DNA from: an uncultured Armatimonadota bacterium
GTDB lineage: Bacteria; Armatimonadota; Armatimonadia; Armatimonadales; Armatimonadaceae
DNA length: 16,322 nt
Direction: 5' to 3'
NCBI GenBank assembly: GCA_903881535.1
Contig: CAIRTT010000378.1
Location: 1-16,322 of the forward strand
Positions within the stretch are counted from its first letter, which is position 1. The number at the start of each line of letters is the position of its first letter. Of the stretch, positions 1 to 7,800 are shown in pieces. Made by a program: the position numbers and the translations under genes. A model generated the notes under the pieces. That model had not been told where the DNA came from. It searched no databases and worked only from the letters and a program-made list of their open reading frames with translations.

Positions 1-1041
1 ACAGCTGTCTTCGTACCCGGCTGCTTCTAGAATCTCGGCCAGCTGATGGGTGTTGCAAACGGAGCCATAAATGGTTTCACGGACATCAAAGTCAATTTCA
101 ATCCGGTCGGAGTGGACAAACAACGTCCCGCGACCCTTGCCAGGAACACAGACATCAAATGGCGTCGCACCATCCCCAAACTGGGAAAGCGGGTACATAT
201 CGGCGCCAGTAAGTGCGGCATCGTACGCAGCCGCTGCCTGACGGAACGTCTCAGGATGCAAGAAGAGCGCAAGGAGCGCGAAGCGCGGAAGCTCTGCCGT
301 GTCGGTTGAAAACGCGAGGAGCTCACTGGTTCGCGTCACTTGGTCAATAACATGACTGCCATTTACGCGGGCGTGCAGTCTCGGGAGGATGTCGGCATAG
401 AGGTCAGCAAGCTTTGCGCCGGGATTTGCAACGGCGAATGTCTCAACCCACGCGATGAGCTGAAGGCGTATCTCTGAGGATGCATCATCAACACACGCCT
501 CACTAGCCTGAAGCGTTGCCGTCAGCTGCTTGATTAGGTAGGGAAGGATTCCAGAGAGCTGAACATCCCGGACGGTGACCTTTTTCCATCCGGTTTGGAC
601 GATGCCCGTCCAGCCATCGGCTGCGGTAAGGCTTGATAATGTCGCATCTGAATTAGTTGCGTTGCTGCGAACAGCGTGAATCGACACACCGCCTTTACCC
701 GAAAGTTCGGACAGGAGTGGCGGATCCTCGGAGCCGAAGAGACGATGAAGCTCACCAGCGGCAGACCAAAGCCCTCGGGTCATCCAGTCATCGTGACCAA
801 GGATGGCATAGGGCTGGGATGTGTCAATTTTGGGATGTTGGGATGCTTTTGCGAAGTAGTCAGTATCGTGGATACCGACGGTGACAGTCACGCAGGGTGT
901 GGTGTGTTTGATACGGGCAAGGATACCGGCTTTCGTCGGTTCATCCCAAAAAACTGTCTGCCCAAGGGCGAGTAAATGCACGGGGCGGCCAGCAGCCACG
1001 ATGGGCTTTAGGAGGTCGCTCGTCACATTATCACAATTCAT
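1..1041 (-). CDS. Unrecognised protein, 3' end cut off by the window
   Basis: An open frame of 347 codons runs without a stop from an ATG at 1041 to the window edge, so the C-terminus is missing. I do not recognise a named domain. The N-terminal part looks well folded and conserved in style: a segment LLALGQTVFWDEPTKAG at residues 23-39, a GIHDTDYF motif near residue 56, and GHDDWMTRGLWSAAGELHRL near 82-101. These could be part of an enzyme active region, but no function can be claimed. No signal peptide or membrane helix is visible, so it is probably cytoplasmic. There is no Shine-Dalgarno sequence. A TATACT box lies nine bases before the ATG, which suggests a short or absent leader. Shorter frames on either strand here are shadows of this gene. 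It lies downstream of ilvA on the same strand but has its own promoter-like box and a 200-base gap. Confidence 0.8.
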   Translation of the reverse strand, partial: MNCDNVTSDLLKPIVAAGRPVHLLALGQTVFWDEPTKAGILARIKHTTPCVTVTVGIHDTDYFAKASQHPKIDTSQPYAILGHDDWMTRGLWSAAGELHRLFGSEDPPLLSELSGKGGVSIHAVRSNATNSDATLSSLTAADGWTGIVQTGWKKVTVRDVQLSGILPYLIKQLTATLQASEACVDDASSEIRLQLIAWVETFAVANPGAKLADLYADILPRLHARVNGSHVIDQVTRTSELLAFSTDTAELPRFALLALFLHPETFRQAAAAYDAALTGADMYPLSQFGDGATPFDVCVPGKGRGTLFVHSDRIEIDFDVRETIYGSVCNTHQLAEILEAAGYEDSC

Positions 1042-1050
1042 AGCCTAAGG

Positions 1051-1056
1051 AGTATA
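1051..1056 (-). promoter_or_regulatory. Probable -10 box of the gene starting at 1041
   Basis: TATACT on the minus strand ends nine bases before the ATG at 1041, with no Shine-Dalgarno sequence between. A transcript would start at or within a few bases of the start codon. No convincing -35 box is visible. Confidence 0.4.
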
Positions 1057-1134
1057 CCGCTGGAGGGTTGGAATAAGTTCACCTGCGTGGCTATCGATTT
1101 GGTTCTGTTAAGGTTTGGTAGGACGGGATGCTCG

Positions 1135-1158
1135 TTACTGAATCCCTACATGATCGAC
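1135..1158 (-). repeat. Degenerate copy of the last eight codons of ilvA
   Basis: Read on the minus strand, these 24 bases encode VDHVGIQ and a TAA stop. The end of ilvA at 1242-1265 encodes IDHVGIQ and a TAG stop. Twenty of 24 bases match. The four differences are a synonymous Asp codon, a synonymous Val codon, a stop-for-stop change and one Ile/Val exchange. The copy is offset by 107 bases and lies downstream of the intact gene. No further convincing similarity extends on either side. Confidence 0.75.
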
Positions 1159-1181
1159 TCTCTGGCTGTTCACATCAACAG

Positions 1182-1211
1182 AAAAAAAAAACTATTCTCC
1201 TCAGCGGTGAG
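1182..1211 (-). terminator. Possible weak terminator after ilvA
   Basis: On the minus strand a run of ten T residues (1182-1191) lies about 50 bases past the ilvA stop. It follows a short hairpin (CTCA, loop CCGC, TGAG at 1200-1211), with eight bases between stem and T-run. The T-run is good but the stem is weak, so this is tentative. Confidence 0.3.
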
Positions 1212-1241
1212 ACCAGCAGACAGCAACGTCAACATTAACGA

Positions 1242-2471
1242 CTACTGAATCCCCACATGGTCGATAGGCCTTACAGGGTAGCCGTGTTCAATCAAATACC
1301 GCGTAATCGTAGCTGCATGCTCGGCGCCGCGCGTCTCGACCAATAGCTCGACACCCGTTGCCCCGTAGCGAACATCGGATGCCAGCCGGTTATGCTCGAC
1401 ATTCATGATGTTGCCCCCCACGGATGCAACGGCATCAAGCAGACCTGCCAGCCCGCCGGGCTTGTCCTTGACCGAAGTAAAGATGTGGAGATAGCGGCCC
1501 TGCCGAATCATCCCGCGCTCGATAATGTCGGCCAAAAGCTTGAGGTCCATATTGCCACCACAAAGCAGACAAATCGTACGTCCCTGGCCAAGGCCTTTGT
1601 GCTCAAGAAGTGCAGCCAGACTTGCCGCTCCGCTTGGCTCAACAAGCACCTTCATACGCGTCAGAAGCAACAAAATCGCCTGCGCAATCGCATCATCGGA
1701 GACCGTAACAACATCATCCGCATAGCGCTGGATATATCTAAATGTCCGCTCACTTGGCGCTTTGATCGCGATGCCATCGGCGATTGTGTCTACGGCCAGC
1801 TTGCGTGGAACGAGGTGCCCCGCTTTGAAGGAACGCGCTGCGGCATCCGCGCCTTCCGCCTGCACACCAATCACGCGCAGCCCGGGCTTTGCCTCCTTGA
1901 GGGCACACGAAACGCCCGCGAAAAGGCCGCCGCCGCCAATCGGGATGATGACGGTGTCGACATCCGGCAGCTGCTCAAGCAATTCGACACCGAGCGAGCC
2001 CTGTCCCGTGATAATGCCATCGTCATCGTAGGCGGACACAAAAACCCGCCCCTCCGCTTCGGCGATACCCTTTGCGATAGCGACAGCCTCATCGAAATTT
2101 TCACCGTCGAGAATAACATCCGCTCCGTAGCTACGCGTCGCTTCAACCTTGGCATTGCTTGCGGTACGGGGCATGACTACCCGGCAAGGAACACGTGCTT
2201 CGCTGCTCGCTAAAGCCAGACCTTGCGCATGATTACCCGCGCTGGCGGTGACCACACCGCGCTTACGCTCCGCATCGGTGAGCATCGCAACCCGTGCACA
2301 GCCCCCGCGAATCTTGAACGAGCCTGTTCGCTGGAGATTCTCCATTTTGAAATAGAGGTCATTACACTCCGCAAATGTCGCTATCCCACGCCCGCGGTAC
2401 ACCGGTGTCTCGCGAACAAATGGACGAACATCACGGTCATACACAGCCTTAATCGTGTCGAGTCGGATCAT
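1242..2471 (-). CDS. ilvA: Threonine dehydratase (threonine ammonia-lyase), short form with one ACT domain
   Basis: This cytoplasmic PLP enzyme deaminates threonine to 2-oxobutanoate, the first step toward isoleucine. The PLP-lysine motif SFKIRGG is at residues 51-57 (Lys53), ASAGNHAQG at 76-84, the phosphate-binding GGGG loop at about 179-182, and LCGGNMD near 303-309. A C-terminal ACT-like regulatory domain covers about 327-403 (LHIFTSVKDKPGGLAGLL). Length is 409 residues, typical of the one-ACT form. An upstream in-frame ATG at 2504 would add 11 residues, but the ATG at 2471 has a strong GAGGAG Shine-Dalgarno six bases before it and begins at the normal family position, so I chose it. The gene stands alone, divergent from the small gene at 2555. 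An inverted repeat overlaps the Shine-Dalgarno. Whether it acts in biosynthesis or catabolism cannot be read from the sequence. Confidence 0.97.
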   Translation of the reverse strand: MIRLDTIKAVYDRDVRPFVRETPVYRGRGIATFAECNDLYFKMENLQRTGSFKIRGGCARVAMLTDAERKRGVVTASAGNHAQGLALASSEARVPCRVVMPRTASNAKVEATRSYGADVILDGENFDEAVAIAKGIAEAEGRVFVSAYDDDGIITGQGSLGVELLEQLPDVDTVIIPIGGGGLFAGVSCALKEAKPGLRVIGVQAEGADAAARSFKAGHLVPRKLAVDTIADGIAIKAPSERTFRYIQRYADDVVTVSDDAIAQAILLLLTRMKVLVEPSGAASLAALLEHKGLGQGRTICLLCGGNMDLKLLADIIERGMIRQGRYLHIFTSVKDKPGGLAGLLDAVASVGGNIMNVEHNRLASDVRYGATGVELLVETRGAEHAATITRYLIEHGYPVRPIDHVGIQ

Positions 2472-2479
2472 GCAATTCT

Positions 2480-2499
2480 CCTCATCGTATATTATGAGG
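2480..2499 (-). promoter_or_regulatory. Inverted repeat overlapping the ilvA ribosome binding site
   Basis: CCTCAT and ATGAGG are separated by an AT-rich eight-base loop. In the ilvA mRNA the 3' arm includes part of the GAGGAG Shine-Dalgarno, so folding could hide the ribosome site. A protein operator is an equally simple reading. The 7-base word GCAATTC also occurs directly repeated at 2472 and 2506. Confidence 0.35.
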
Positions 2500-2554
2500 C
2501 ACAAAGCAATTCATAACCTGAAACGGCCAGTAATGACCGGGATTTCCTACCGTA

Positions 2555-2851
2555 ATGACATCACTCACCCTCTTCAAACAAGCCTGCGACACCGGAGCAA
2601 CGTTGGATCAGTACACGAATGCTCTCCAGTCACTCGGCGCCGACCGACGCGGAAGCTGGACAGGAGCGCATGACCTCCTTCAGGATGACCACTCAAAAGC
2701 AGGTTCCTGGGTGCATGCGTATCTTCACCGTAAGGAAGGGGATGCGATGAATGCCGGTTACTGGTACCGCAAAGCCGGGGAGCCAGTGGCGACAGTCTCT
2801 CTCGATGATGAATGGGATGACATCGCAGCTGCCCTCCTCAACGCATCCTAA
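2555..2851 (+). CDS. Small conserved protein of unknown function
   Basis: A 98-residue protein with no signal peptide or membrane segment, so likely cytoplasmic. It carries WVHAYLHRKEGDAMNAGYWYRKAG at about residues 52-75, then an acidic segment LDDEWDDIAAALL. I recall this pattern (WVHAYLHR, GD, A-YWYRRAG, LD-EW--I) from small conserved hypothetical proteins in many bacteria, with no established role. The aromatic and charged helix-turn-helix style resembles one TPR-like hairpin, but that is a guess. The start is the first ATG of the frame; there is no strong Shine-Dalgarno, only a GGGAT eleven bases upstream. It is divergent from ilvA and convergent with the gene ending at 2855, three bases away. 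Confidence 0.8.
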   Translation: MTSLTLFKQACDTGATLDQYTNALQSLGADRRGSWTGAHDLLQDDHSKAGSWVHAYLHRKEGDAMNAGYWYRKAGEPVATVSLDDEWDDIAAALLNAS

Positions 2852-2854
2852 CCA

Positions 2855-3499
2855 TTAGGCATTCGCGATGCGGCAGAACCAGCGCACGCTGCCATGGACA
2901 AATGTCCCGCCGGGCAAAGTTGGCGTGCCATCCGCAGGGACAGCCAGGTCAACGGTGATATCGCCGCCGCGCGTCCCCCGCAGGACAATCGCCCGGTAAA
3001 CCCTGAGTGGCAGCTGCCCCCATGCCTCATCGCGGGACCCGCGCGTTTCCGCAACCACAAAGGTATCGTTCACCGCCGTTTGCACCGTCACGATGCAGAC
3101 AAAGTTATCGGGGGGAGAGACGACATCGATGTCGCGGATGAGGTGTTCCGCTGCCCGGATGCCGCCCTCAGTCAGTGTGCAAAGTCCGTAGAGCACGATG
3201 TCAATCGATTTCCCCGTGGATGCGCTATACGTGGCTAGGTTCTCGGCGGTATCAACGGGACACGCGGTAATCGATTTCCCAAAAACATTCAGCTCGACCA
3301 TCGGGAGATCCTGAGCCGTATCGCGCCACTGACGACGAAGCGTCGCTGTGATTAACTGCGTGCTTGGCCATTGTGGGAGATCCGCACTGACCACCGCGGT
3401 AAAGGCTTTCCGGCGCCGGATACGCCGTATCACAAAGGCTCCCACGAGCACCGTGATGCCGAGCAAAAGCCCTTCGCCAACACCTGGAGGAAGTGGCAT
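2855..3499 (-). CDS. Membrane-anchored protein of unknown function
   Basis: A 214-residue protein with one N-terminal membrane segment (about residues 8-24, VGEGLLLGITVLVGAFVI). A strongly basic stretch RRIRRRK follows at once, so by the positive-inside rule the bulk of the protein should face the cytoplasm. The rest (about 40-214) alternates short strands and loops and ends in a region rich in V, T and G. I do not recognise the domain. The start ATG lies one base after the stop of the oxidoreductase gene, with a good GGAGGAG ribosome site inside that gene's last codons. It is therefore almost surely co-transcribed with the oxidoreductase. Nothing indicates a substrate or partner. Confidence 0.8.
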   Translation of the reverse strand: MPLPPGVGEGLLLGITVLVGAFVIRRIRRRKAFTAVVSADLPQWPSTQLITATLRRQWRDTAQDLPMVELNVFGKSITACPVDTAENLATYSASTGKSIDIVLYGLCTLTEGGIRAAEHLIRDIDVVSPPDNFVCIVTVQTAVNDTFVVAETRGSRDEAWGQLPLRVYRAIVLRGTRGGDITVDLAVPADGTPTLPGGTFVHGSVRWFCRIANA

Positions 3500-3500
3500 G

Positions 3501-4496
3501 CTAAATCTCCTCCCGCCGGCCAGACTGCGCCGAACGAATCACAGCATCCATCACCACACTCTGTGCAACGCCATTTTCCCCGCCAACCAATGGTGTTTCC
3601 GGGATACGTACACTCAGCGCAAAGTCATCCAGCTCACGCTGCCACTGGTTGATGTACGGAAACTCCATGGTCTGTACATCGTCAGTTCCATTGGAGCGGT
3701 AGCGCACACGGGTACCCGCCTCACCGACCTGATACGCCCGCTCAAATGTAATCGAGCCAAGCGTTCCGGTCAGCGTCGCGGTGCTGGAAAATGCTTGGTC
3801 AAACCCACTGTGTAGGATGGCATGACATCCATTTGCATAGTCCATAACAACCGTATTATGGATGTCAACCCCGGTCTCTGTGTGCATCGCCAAACGGGAA
3901 TAAACACCCTGCGGCTCCCCCATATACATCCGGGCAAGGTTAATGCCGTACACACCAACATCCCAGAGCGCCCCGCCGCCCTGCCTGGGATTCCAGCGAA
4001 TACCGGCGTGTTCAATCGTCGCTGAGTAGCAAAACGTAGAATCGATGCGGGTAAGGACACCAATATCACCACGTAGCAAAAGCCCCTGCACGAACATGTG
4101 CTGTGGATGATGGCGATACATAAAGCCTTCCATCAAGCGAAGGCCACGCGCATCCGCAAGCGCCACGCAGCGTTTTGCATCCGCGCTGTTCAGCGTAAAA
4201 GGCTTGTCACAAAGCACGTGCTTCCCAGCAAGAAGAGCGCGCTCGGTGTACTCGGCATGGATGTCATTTGGCAGCGGGATATAAACGGCATCGATATCCG
4301 TACATGCGAGAAGCGCATCGTAGTCCCCAAAGGAAAGCGGGATGCCATTTTCTGCGGCTACCGAAGCCGCTTTGTTCGCATCCCGGCTCGCAAGCGCAGT
4401 CAGCGTGTTATATTCGGATGCTGCAAAGGCTGGCAGCATCCGTTTTTGAAACACGCGGGCGCACCCAAGCACGCCCCAGCGGACTGGTTTGATCAC
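3501..4496 (-). CDS. Gfo/Idh/MocA family NAD(P)-dependent oxidoreductase
   Basis: A cytoplasmic dehydrogenase of the family that oxidises or reduces sugars and related polyols; the substrate is unknown. Numbering from the start chosen here, the dinucleotide fold begins with RWGVLGCARV at 6-15. The family EKP motif appears as CDKPF at 96-100, with Lys98 the expected catalytic-site lysine. EGFMYRHHPQ follows at 123-132, and GGGALWDVGVYGINLAR at 173-189 holds the conserved Asp and Tyr. The motifs are closest to dihydrodiol dehydrogenase or xylose dehydrogenase-like members. Length 331 is normal. The GTG at 4496 is one base after the aminopeptidase stop and gives the usual short lead into the Rossmann strand. 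An ATG at 4526 would add ten residues and overlap the aminopeptidase by 29 bases, with no Shine-Dalgarno. The start is not certain. Confidence 0.92.
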   Translation of the reverse strand: MIKPVRWGVLGCARVFQKRMLPAFAASEYNTLTALASRDANKAASVAAENGIPLSFGDYDALLACTDIDAVYIPLPNDIHAEYTERALLAGKHVLCDKPFTLNSADAKRCVALADARGLRLMEGFMYRHHPQHMFVQGLLLRGDIGVLTRIDSTFCYSATIEHAGIRWNPRQGGGALWDVGVYGINLARMYMGEPQGVYSRLAMHTETGVDIHNTVVMDYANGCHAILHSGFDQAFSSTATLTGTLGSITFERAYQVGEAGTRVRYRSNGTDDVQTMEFPYINQWQRELDDFALSVRIPETPLVGGENGVAQSVVMDAVIRSAQSGRREEI

Positions 4497-4497
4497 C

Positions 4498-6660
4498 CTA
4501 CTTGCCGAGAGCCCTCTTCGCGGCATTCGCGATGGACTGATTACGATTCTTGAAGGTCAGCACCTTTTCGAACACGGCCTTGCTTCCAGCCTTGTAGTGC
4601 TTATCCAGGAAGCTGATTGCTGCGAGGTTGACCGAATTGAACTGAGCTTCGGTGACGAATGCCTTCACAGTCGCGATGTCGGCACTCGTTACTTCATGAT
4701 CGAGGAGAGCACGAATCGCTGCTGCCTTGCGGCTAGGATCCGGATGGCCAAGCTCATCAACCCAGAAAGCCTTGAGCATCGGATTTTTGATGCTAGACAG
4801 CGCTGCTACACTATTGAACACCGGGAAGACGCGGCGGTCGGTGCGCAGAATAGACATTAACGACTTCAACTCGACATCCGTTGGACTATCTGAGCAGATC
4901 ATGTCAAACGCACTCTGTCGCTCGACGGCATTGGTGGCATGTTTGACGATCGCACGCGCTTCCGCCGCTGTAGGCTTGTGCTGCATTTCCCGGAGGAAGT
5001 CGTGGCTTGGGTCGAGCAAAATCGCATCTGGCTTGCCATCCAACTTGAGCGTGATCTCCTGATCAGCACCGCTCAGCGTTACCTTTTGCGTTGACATCCC
5101 GTAGGACATAAAAATGCCAACCTTGGTCGGGATGGTGTAAACGGGCACACCGCCATCGGTCTTCTGGTTCTGCTTTACGCGCAGCTTGACTGACTTGGAC
5201 GCTTCATCGTACGACCAGGTGTAATCCAGCACTGGGTGGCCTGGGGAAAGAATCCACTGATTGAAGAATGGTTCGCAGTTAATGCCGCTAGCATCCGTCA
5301 TCGCCTTCATCAGGTCATATGTCTCAACCGGGGTGTGCTTATGGCGGGTGAGGTAGAGGTTAATGCCTTTCCAGAATGCCTTATCTCCCAGCATTTGCCG
5401 CAGCGAGTGGATGACAACGCCGCCCTTTGGATAGCTGTGCGAGTCAAACATCGCATCCGGGTTGGCGTAGCGCCGCGTTGAAATCGGACGCATATAGCGA
5501 CGCGCTTCACCGAAGTAGCCACGCATATTGCCTTCGATTTCGCGATCGTAAGAGGCAGAGCCACGTGCGTGCTCAAAATATGCGGACTGCATGAATGTGG
5601 CAAAGCTCTCATTCAGCCATGTCTGTCCCCAGTCCTTGCAGGAGACAACATCGCCAAACCACTGGTGCGCGAGCTCATGTGAATTGAGGGATGCCATGGT
5701 GCGAATGCCATCACGGCCATCCGTGAGGTTTCCAGATCCAAGCGTCGTTGCCGAGACATTTTCCATGCCACCACCGAAGTCGTACATCGCGTTTTGTGCA
5801 TACTTCGGCCAGGCATAGCGGAATCCGGTGATGTTCGAGAAGAACGTCATCATGTCGGGGGTGTCGGAGAAGGAAGGATCGATTGTGTCCTTCTGGCTCG
5901 CTGGGACAACGTACCAGAGTGGCGTGCCGTTCCAGACATCCTTCTTGATGGCGACCTGGCCTGCAACCAGCGAAAGCAAGTAGGTTGCATGCGGCTGTGT
6001 CATTTTCCAGTGCGCGGTGCGGCGGCCATTTTTGACCGTGTTGCTGACGGGGATACCGTTACCGACAACTTCCCACTTGGCGGGAACGGTCGTAATGGTT
6101 TCGGTGGTCGTGAAGTCATTTGGGTAATCCCAAGTCACAGCCCACTCACGGTTAAAGCCCGTCTCACCCTGCGTCCAAAAGCCGTCCTTGTCTGGGTTTT
6201 GCTTGGTGGGAACCATCCAGTGCCAGCCCCCATCAGAACCGAAGCCACCGCCCTGCTTGGACCCGCCGGAGTACTTAGCGGAGATAATGGCTGTCGCTGT
6301 AGGCGCAAGCGGCGCTGGGAAGTTGACTGTCACAAACTCACCGCTGCGCTTAAAGATGACTTCACGGCCATTTAATGCCATGCTCTTCACGGTCAAGCCC
6401 TGACCGACATGGAACTTTGCCGTTGTCAGTGTCTGTACGAGTGGGCGGATGGTGTTGAATGACTCGCCAGTGAACGTTCGGTTTGTTTCGTTGACATCGA
6501 GGACGACCTTGAGATGAAGCAAATCATATTCGCGGTCAGGAGCGTAAGTAGGGGCAAAGGAGTTTGGATTTTGCTGTCCCTGTCCGACGGCGGAGAGTCC
6601 GGCCATACCAAGGGATGCAATGGCGGCGATGGTGCACGCCAGAACCGTGTTAATGCGCAT
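4498..6660 (-). CDS. Exported M1-family zinc aminopeptidase
   Basis: A 720-residue zinc metallopeptidase predicted to remove N-terminal residues from peptides outside the cytoplasm. A Sec signal peptide covers about residues 1-27. The M1 exopeptidase motif GGMEN is at 297-301, and the zinc site HELAH is at 328-332 with the third ligand Glu351 in NESFA. A Tyr at 410 (YPKGG) is at the expected place of the transition-state tyrosine. All key residues are present, so it should be active. The last 150 or so residues look like a helical HEAT-type repeat domain. There is no Shine-Dalgarno, and a GATACT box eight bases before the ATG suggests a leaderless transcript. It is first in a cluster with the oxidoreductase and the membrane-anchored protein. 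Aminopeptidase N-like is as far as the name can go. Confidence 0.95.
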   Translation of the reverse strand: MRINTVLACTIAAIASLGMAGLSAVGQGQQNPNSFAPTYAPDREYDLLHLKVVLDVNETNRTFTGESFNTIRPLVQTLTTAKFHVGQGLTVKSMALNGREVIFKRSGEFVTVNFPAPLAPTATAIISAKYSGGSKQGGGFGSDGGWHWMVPTKQNPDKDGFWTQGETGFNREWAVTWDYPNDFTTTETITTVPAKWEVVGNGIPVSNTVKNGRRTAHWKMTQPHATYLLSLVAGQVAIKKDVWNGTPLWYVVPASQKDTIDPSFSDTPDMMTFFSNITGFRYAWPKYAQNAMYDFGGGMENVSATTLGSGNLTDGRDGIRTMASLNSHELAHQWFGDVVSCKDWGQTWLNESFATFMQSAYFEHARGSASYDREIEGNMRGYFGEARRYMRPISTRRYANPDAMFDSHSYPKGGVVIHSLRQMLGDKAFWKGINLYLTRHKHTPVETYDLMKAMTDASGINCEPFFNQWILSPGHPVLDYTWSYDEASKSVKLRVKQNQKTDGGVPVYTIPTKVGIFMSYGMSTQKVTLSGADQEITLKLDGKPDAILLDPSHDFLREMQHKPTAAEARAIVKHATNAVERQSAFDMICSDSPTDVELKSLMSILRTDRRVFPVFNSVAALSSIKNPMLKAFWVDELGHPDPSRKAAAIRALLDHEVTSADIATVKAFVTEAQFNSVNLAAISFLDKHYKAGSKAVFEKVLTFKNRNQSIANAAKRALGK

Positions 6661-6668
6661 AGGCGCAA

Positions 6669-6695
6669 AGTATCACGCCCTCGTCACATTGTCAG
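6669..6695 (-). promoter_or_regulatory. Probable promoter of the aminopeptidase gene
   Basis: GATACT (6669-6674, minus strand) lies eight bases before the ATG at 6660. CTGACA (6690-6695) lies 15 bases further upstream, a slightly short spacing. The whole element sits in the 47-base gap after the pyruvyl transferase stop and suggests a leaderless or nearly leaderless mRNA. Confidence 0.4.
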
Positions 6696-6707
6696 GTGGA
6701 TTTCTGA

Positions 6708-7796
6708 CTACGAAGCAACCATCCGGGCTGCGTAAGTGCCCACGTGCCCACGATAAGCAAGCATCTGTGCATGGACATCCTCGCGCAAGCTGCCAGCTTC
6801 GACTTCCATCGCCTTGATTGCATCTGTTGTTTCATCAAGGGATGCAGTCTCAAGTGGAAGATGCCAGCGTTCGTGACCGATGCTTTGCATGAAGTCTAGG
6901 TTTTTGTCGCGGTAGCCGAGACTGATGCTGGGGATGCCAAGGTTTGCGGCAAGGATTGCGGCGTGGAGGCGAACCGAGAGCGTGAAGTGTGCACCCTCTA
7001 CCCATTTTGCAAATGCTGCAAAATCACTTGGAAGCTGGACGCTGACATGCTCAAGGCCTGCGGCATCCAGGACGCGGCGGGTTGGACCGCCATCCGTCCG
7101 GTGCATCGCAACGCCAACCACTTCATCTCCAAACTGGTCCGCTAAGCGCAGGTAGTTAGCCACGGCTTCAAGAGCTGGGATGTCTTGTGGCAAGCGGTTG
7201 TCAGCTACGGATGCCGCGATATTGACAACGATTTTGCGTCGCTCATGCGGTTGTTGAGGAGCATCCGGAGTCAATGCCGCGGCAAGATCACCGATTTGCT
7301 CGGCATTTGCGATACCAATCGTCCGCGCAGTGTTCAGTGACCGTGGACCGCGGAGGCCAACACCGGACATTTGCTTGAGCGACTCTGTCCAGCCATCCAG
7401 TGCAACGGCTGCCTCATCTCCAAAACCGGAGCTTCCCATGCCGCTCCCAAGGGTCCAACTGCGGCATCCTTGCTGCTGCGCGTGGGCGATGGCGGGATGC
7501 CAGTACGGACTGATCAGTGTGCCTCCACCTAGGATGATGCCTTGGAAGAAGTCGGGACCTGAGAGCCCTTTGGATGCAAGCTCGGCCTCACGCCAATTTG
7601 AGAGTAAGGTAACCAGTTGAAAATCAGGGTAAAGGCGCTGCGCAGCGGTGAACATCGCTTCATCGCCGAGATTGCCATCGCCGAGGGCACCGATATACCC
7701 AAGCCTAGGCTTCCCTGAAGTCAGTGTTTTACGATGTGCGACATCTGCAACAAGGAGCTGCCGATCGGCCATTTTTTGTCGGATGAAACCTAGCAT
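6708..7796 (-). CDS. Polysaccharide pyruvyl transferase family protein
   Basis: A cytoplasmic enzyme of the family that adds pyruvate ketals to sugars of exopolysaccharides or cell-wall polymers. The protein has 362 residues. The N-terminal family signature GYIGALGDGNLGDEAM is at about 33-48, a glycine-rich ILGGGTLIS at 88-96, and the C-terminal RLHAAILAANLGIPSISLGY contains the conserved His of this family. CsaB, which pyruvylates S-layer-anchoring wall polymer, and exopolysaccharide pyruvyl transferases share this fold, so the acceptor cannot be named. The ATG at 7796 has a GGGGGA ribosome site and lies four bases after the ABC ATPase stop. A longer frame from 7847 would overlap that gene and looks spurious. 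Co-transcription with the export ATPase suggests both act on the same surface glycan. Confidence 0.92.
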   Translation of the reverse strand: MLGFIRQKMADRQLLVADVAHRKTLTSGKPRLGYIGALGDGNLGDEAMFTAAQRLYPDFQLVTLLSNWREAELASKGLSGPDFFQGIILGGGTLISPYWHPAIAHAQQQGCRSWTLGSGMGSSGFGDEAAVALDGWTESLKQMSGVGLRGPRSLNTARTIGIANAEQIGDLAAALTPDAPQQPHERRKIVVNIAASVADNRLPQDIPALEAVANYLRLADQFGDEVVGVAMHRTDGGPTRRVLDAAGLEHVSVQLPSDFAAFAKWVEGAHFTLSVRLHAAILAANLGIPSISLGYRDKNLDFMQSIGHERWHLPLETASLDETTDAIKAMEVEAGSLREDVHAQMLAYRGHVGTYAARMVAS

Positions 7797-7800
7797 GATG

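Noticed and set aside
46..975. Several short frames on both strands near the left edge
   Set aside because: A single 347-codon minus-strand frame without stops covers the same region and has protein-like motifs; the others are shadows.
1392..2213. A 273-codon plus-strand frame inside ilvA
   Set aside because: It lies fully antisense to a gene with intact catalytic motifs and its translation has no coherent fold signals. It is a shadow.
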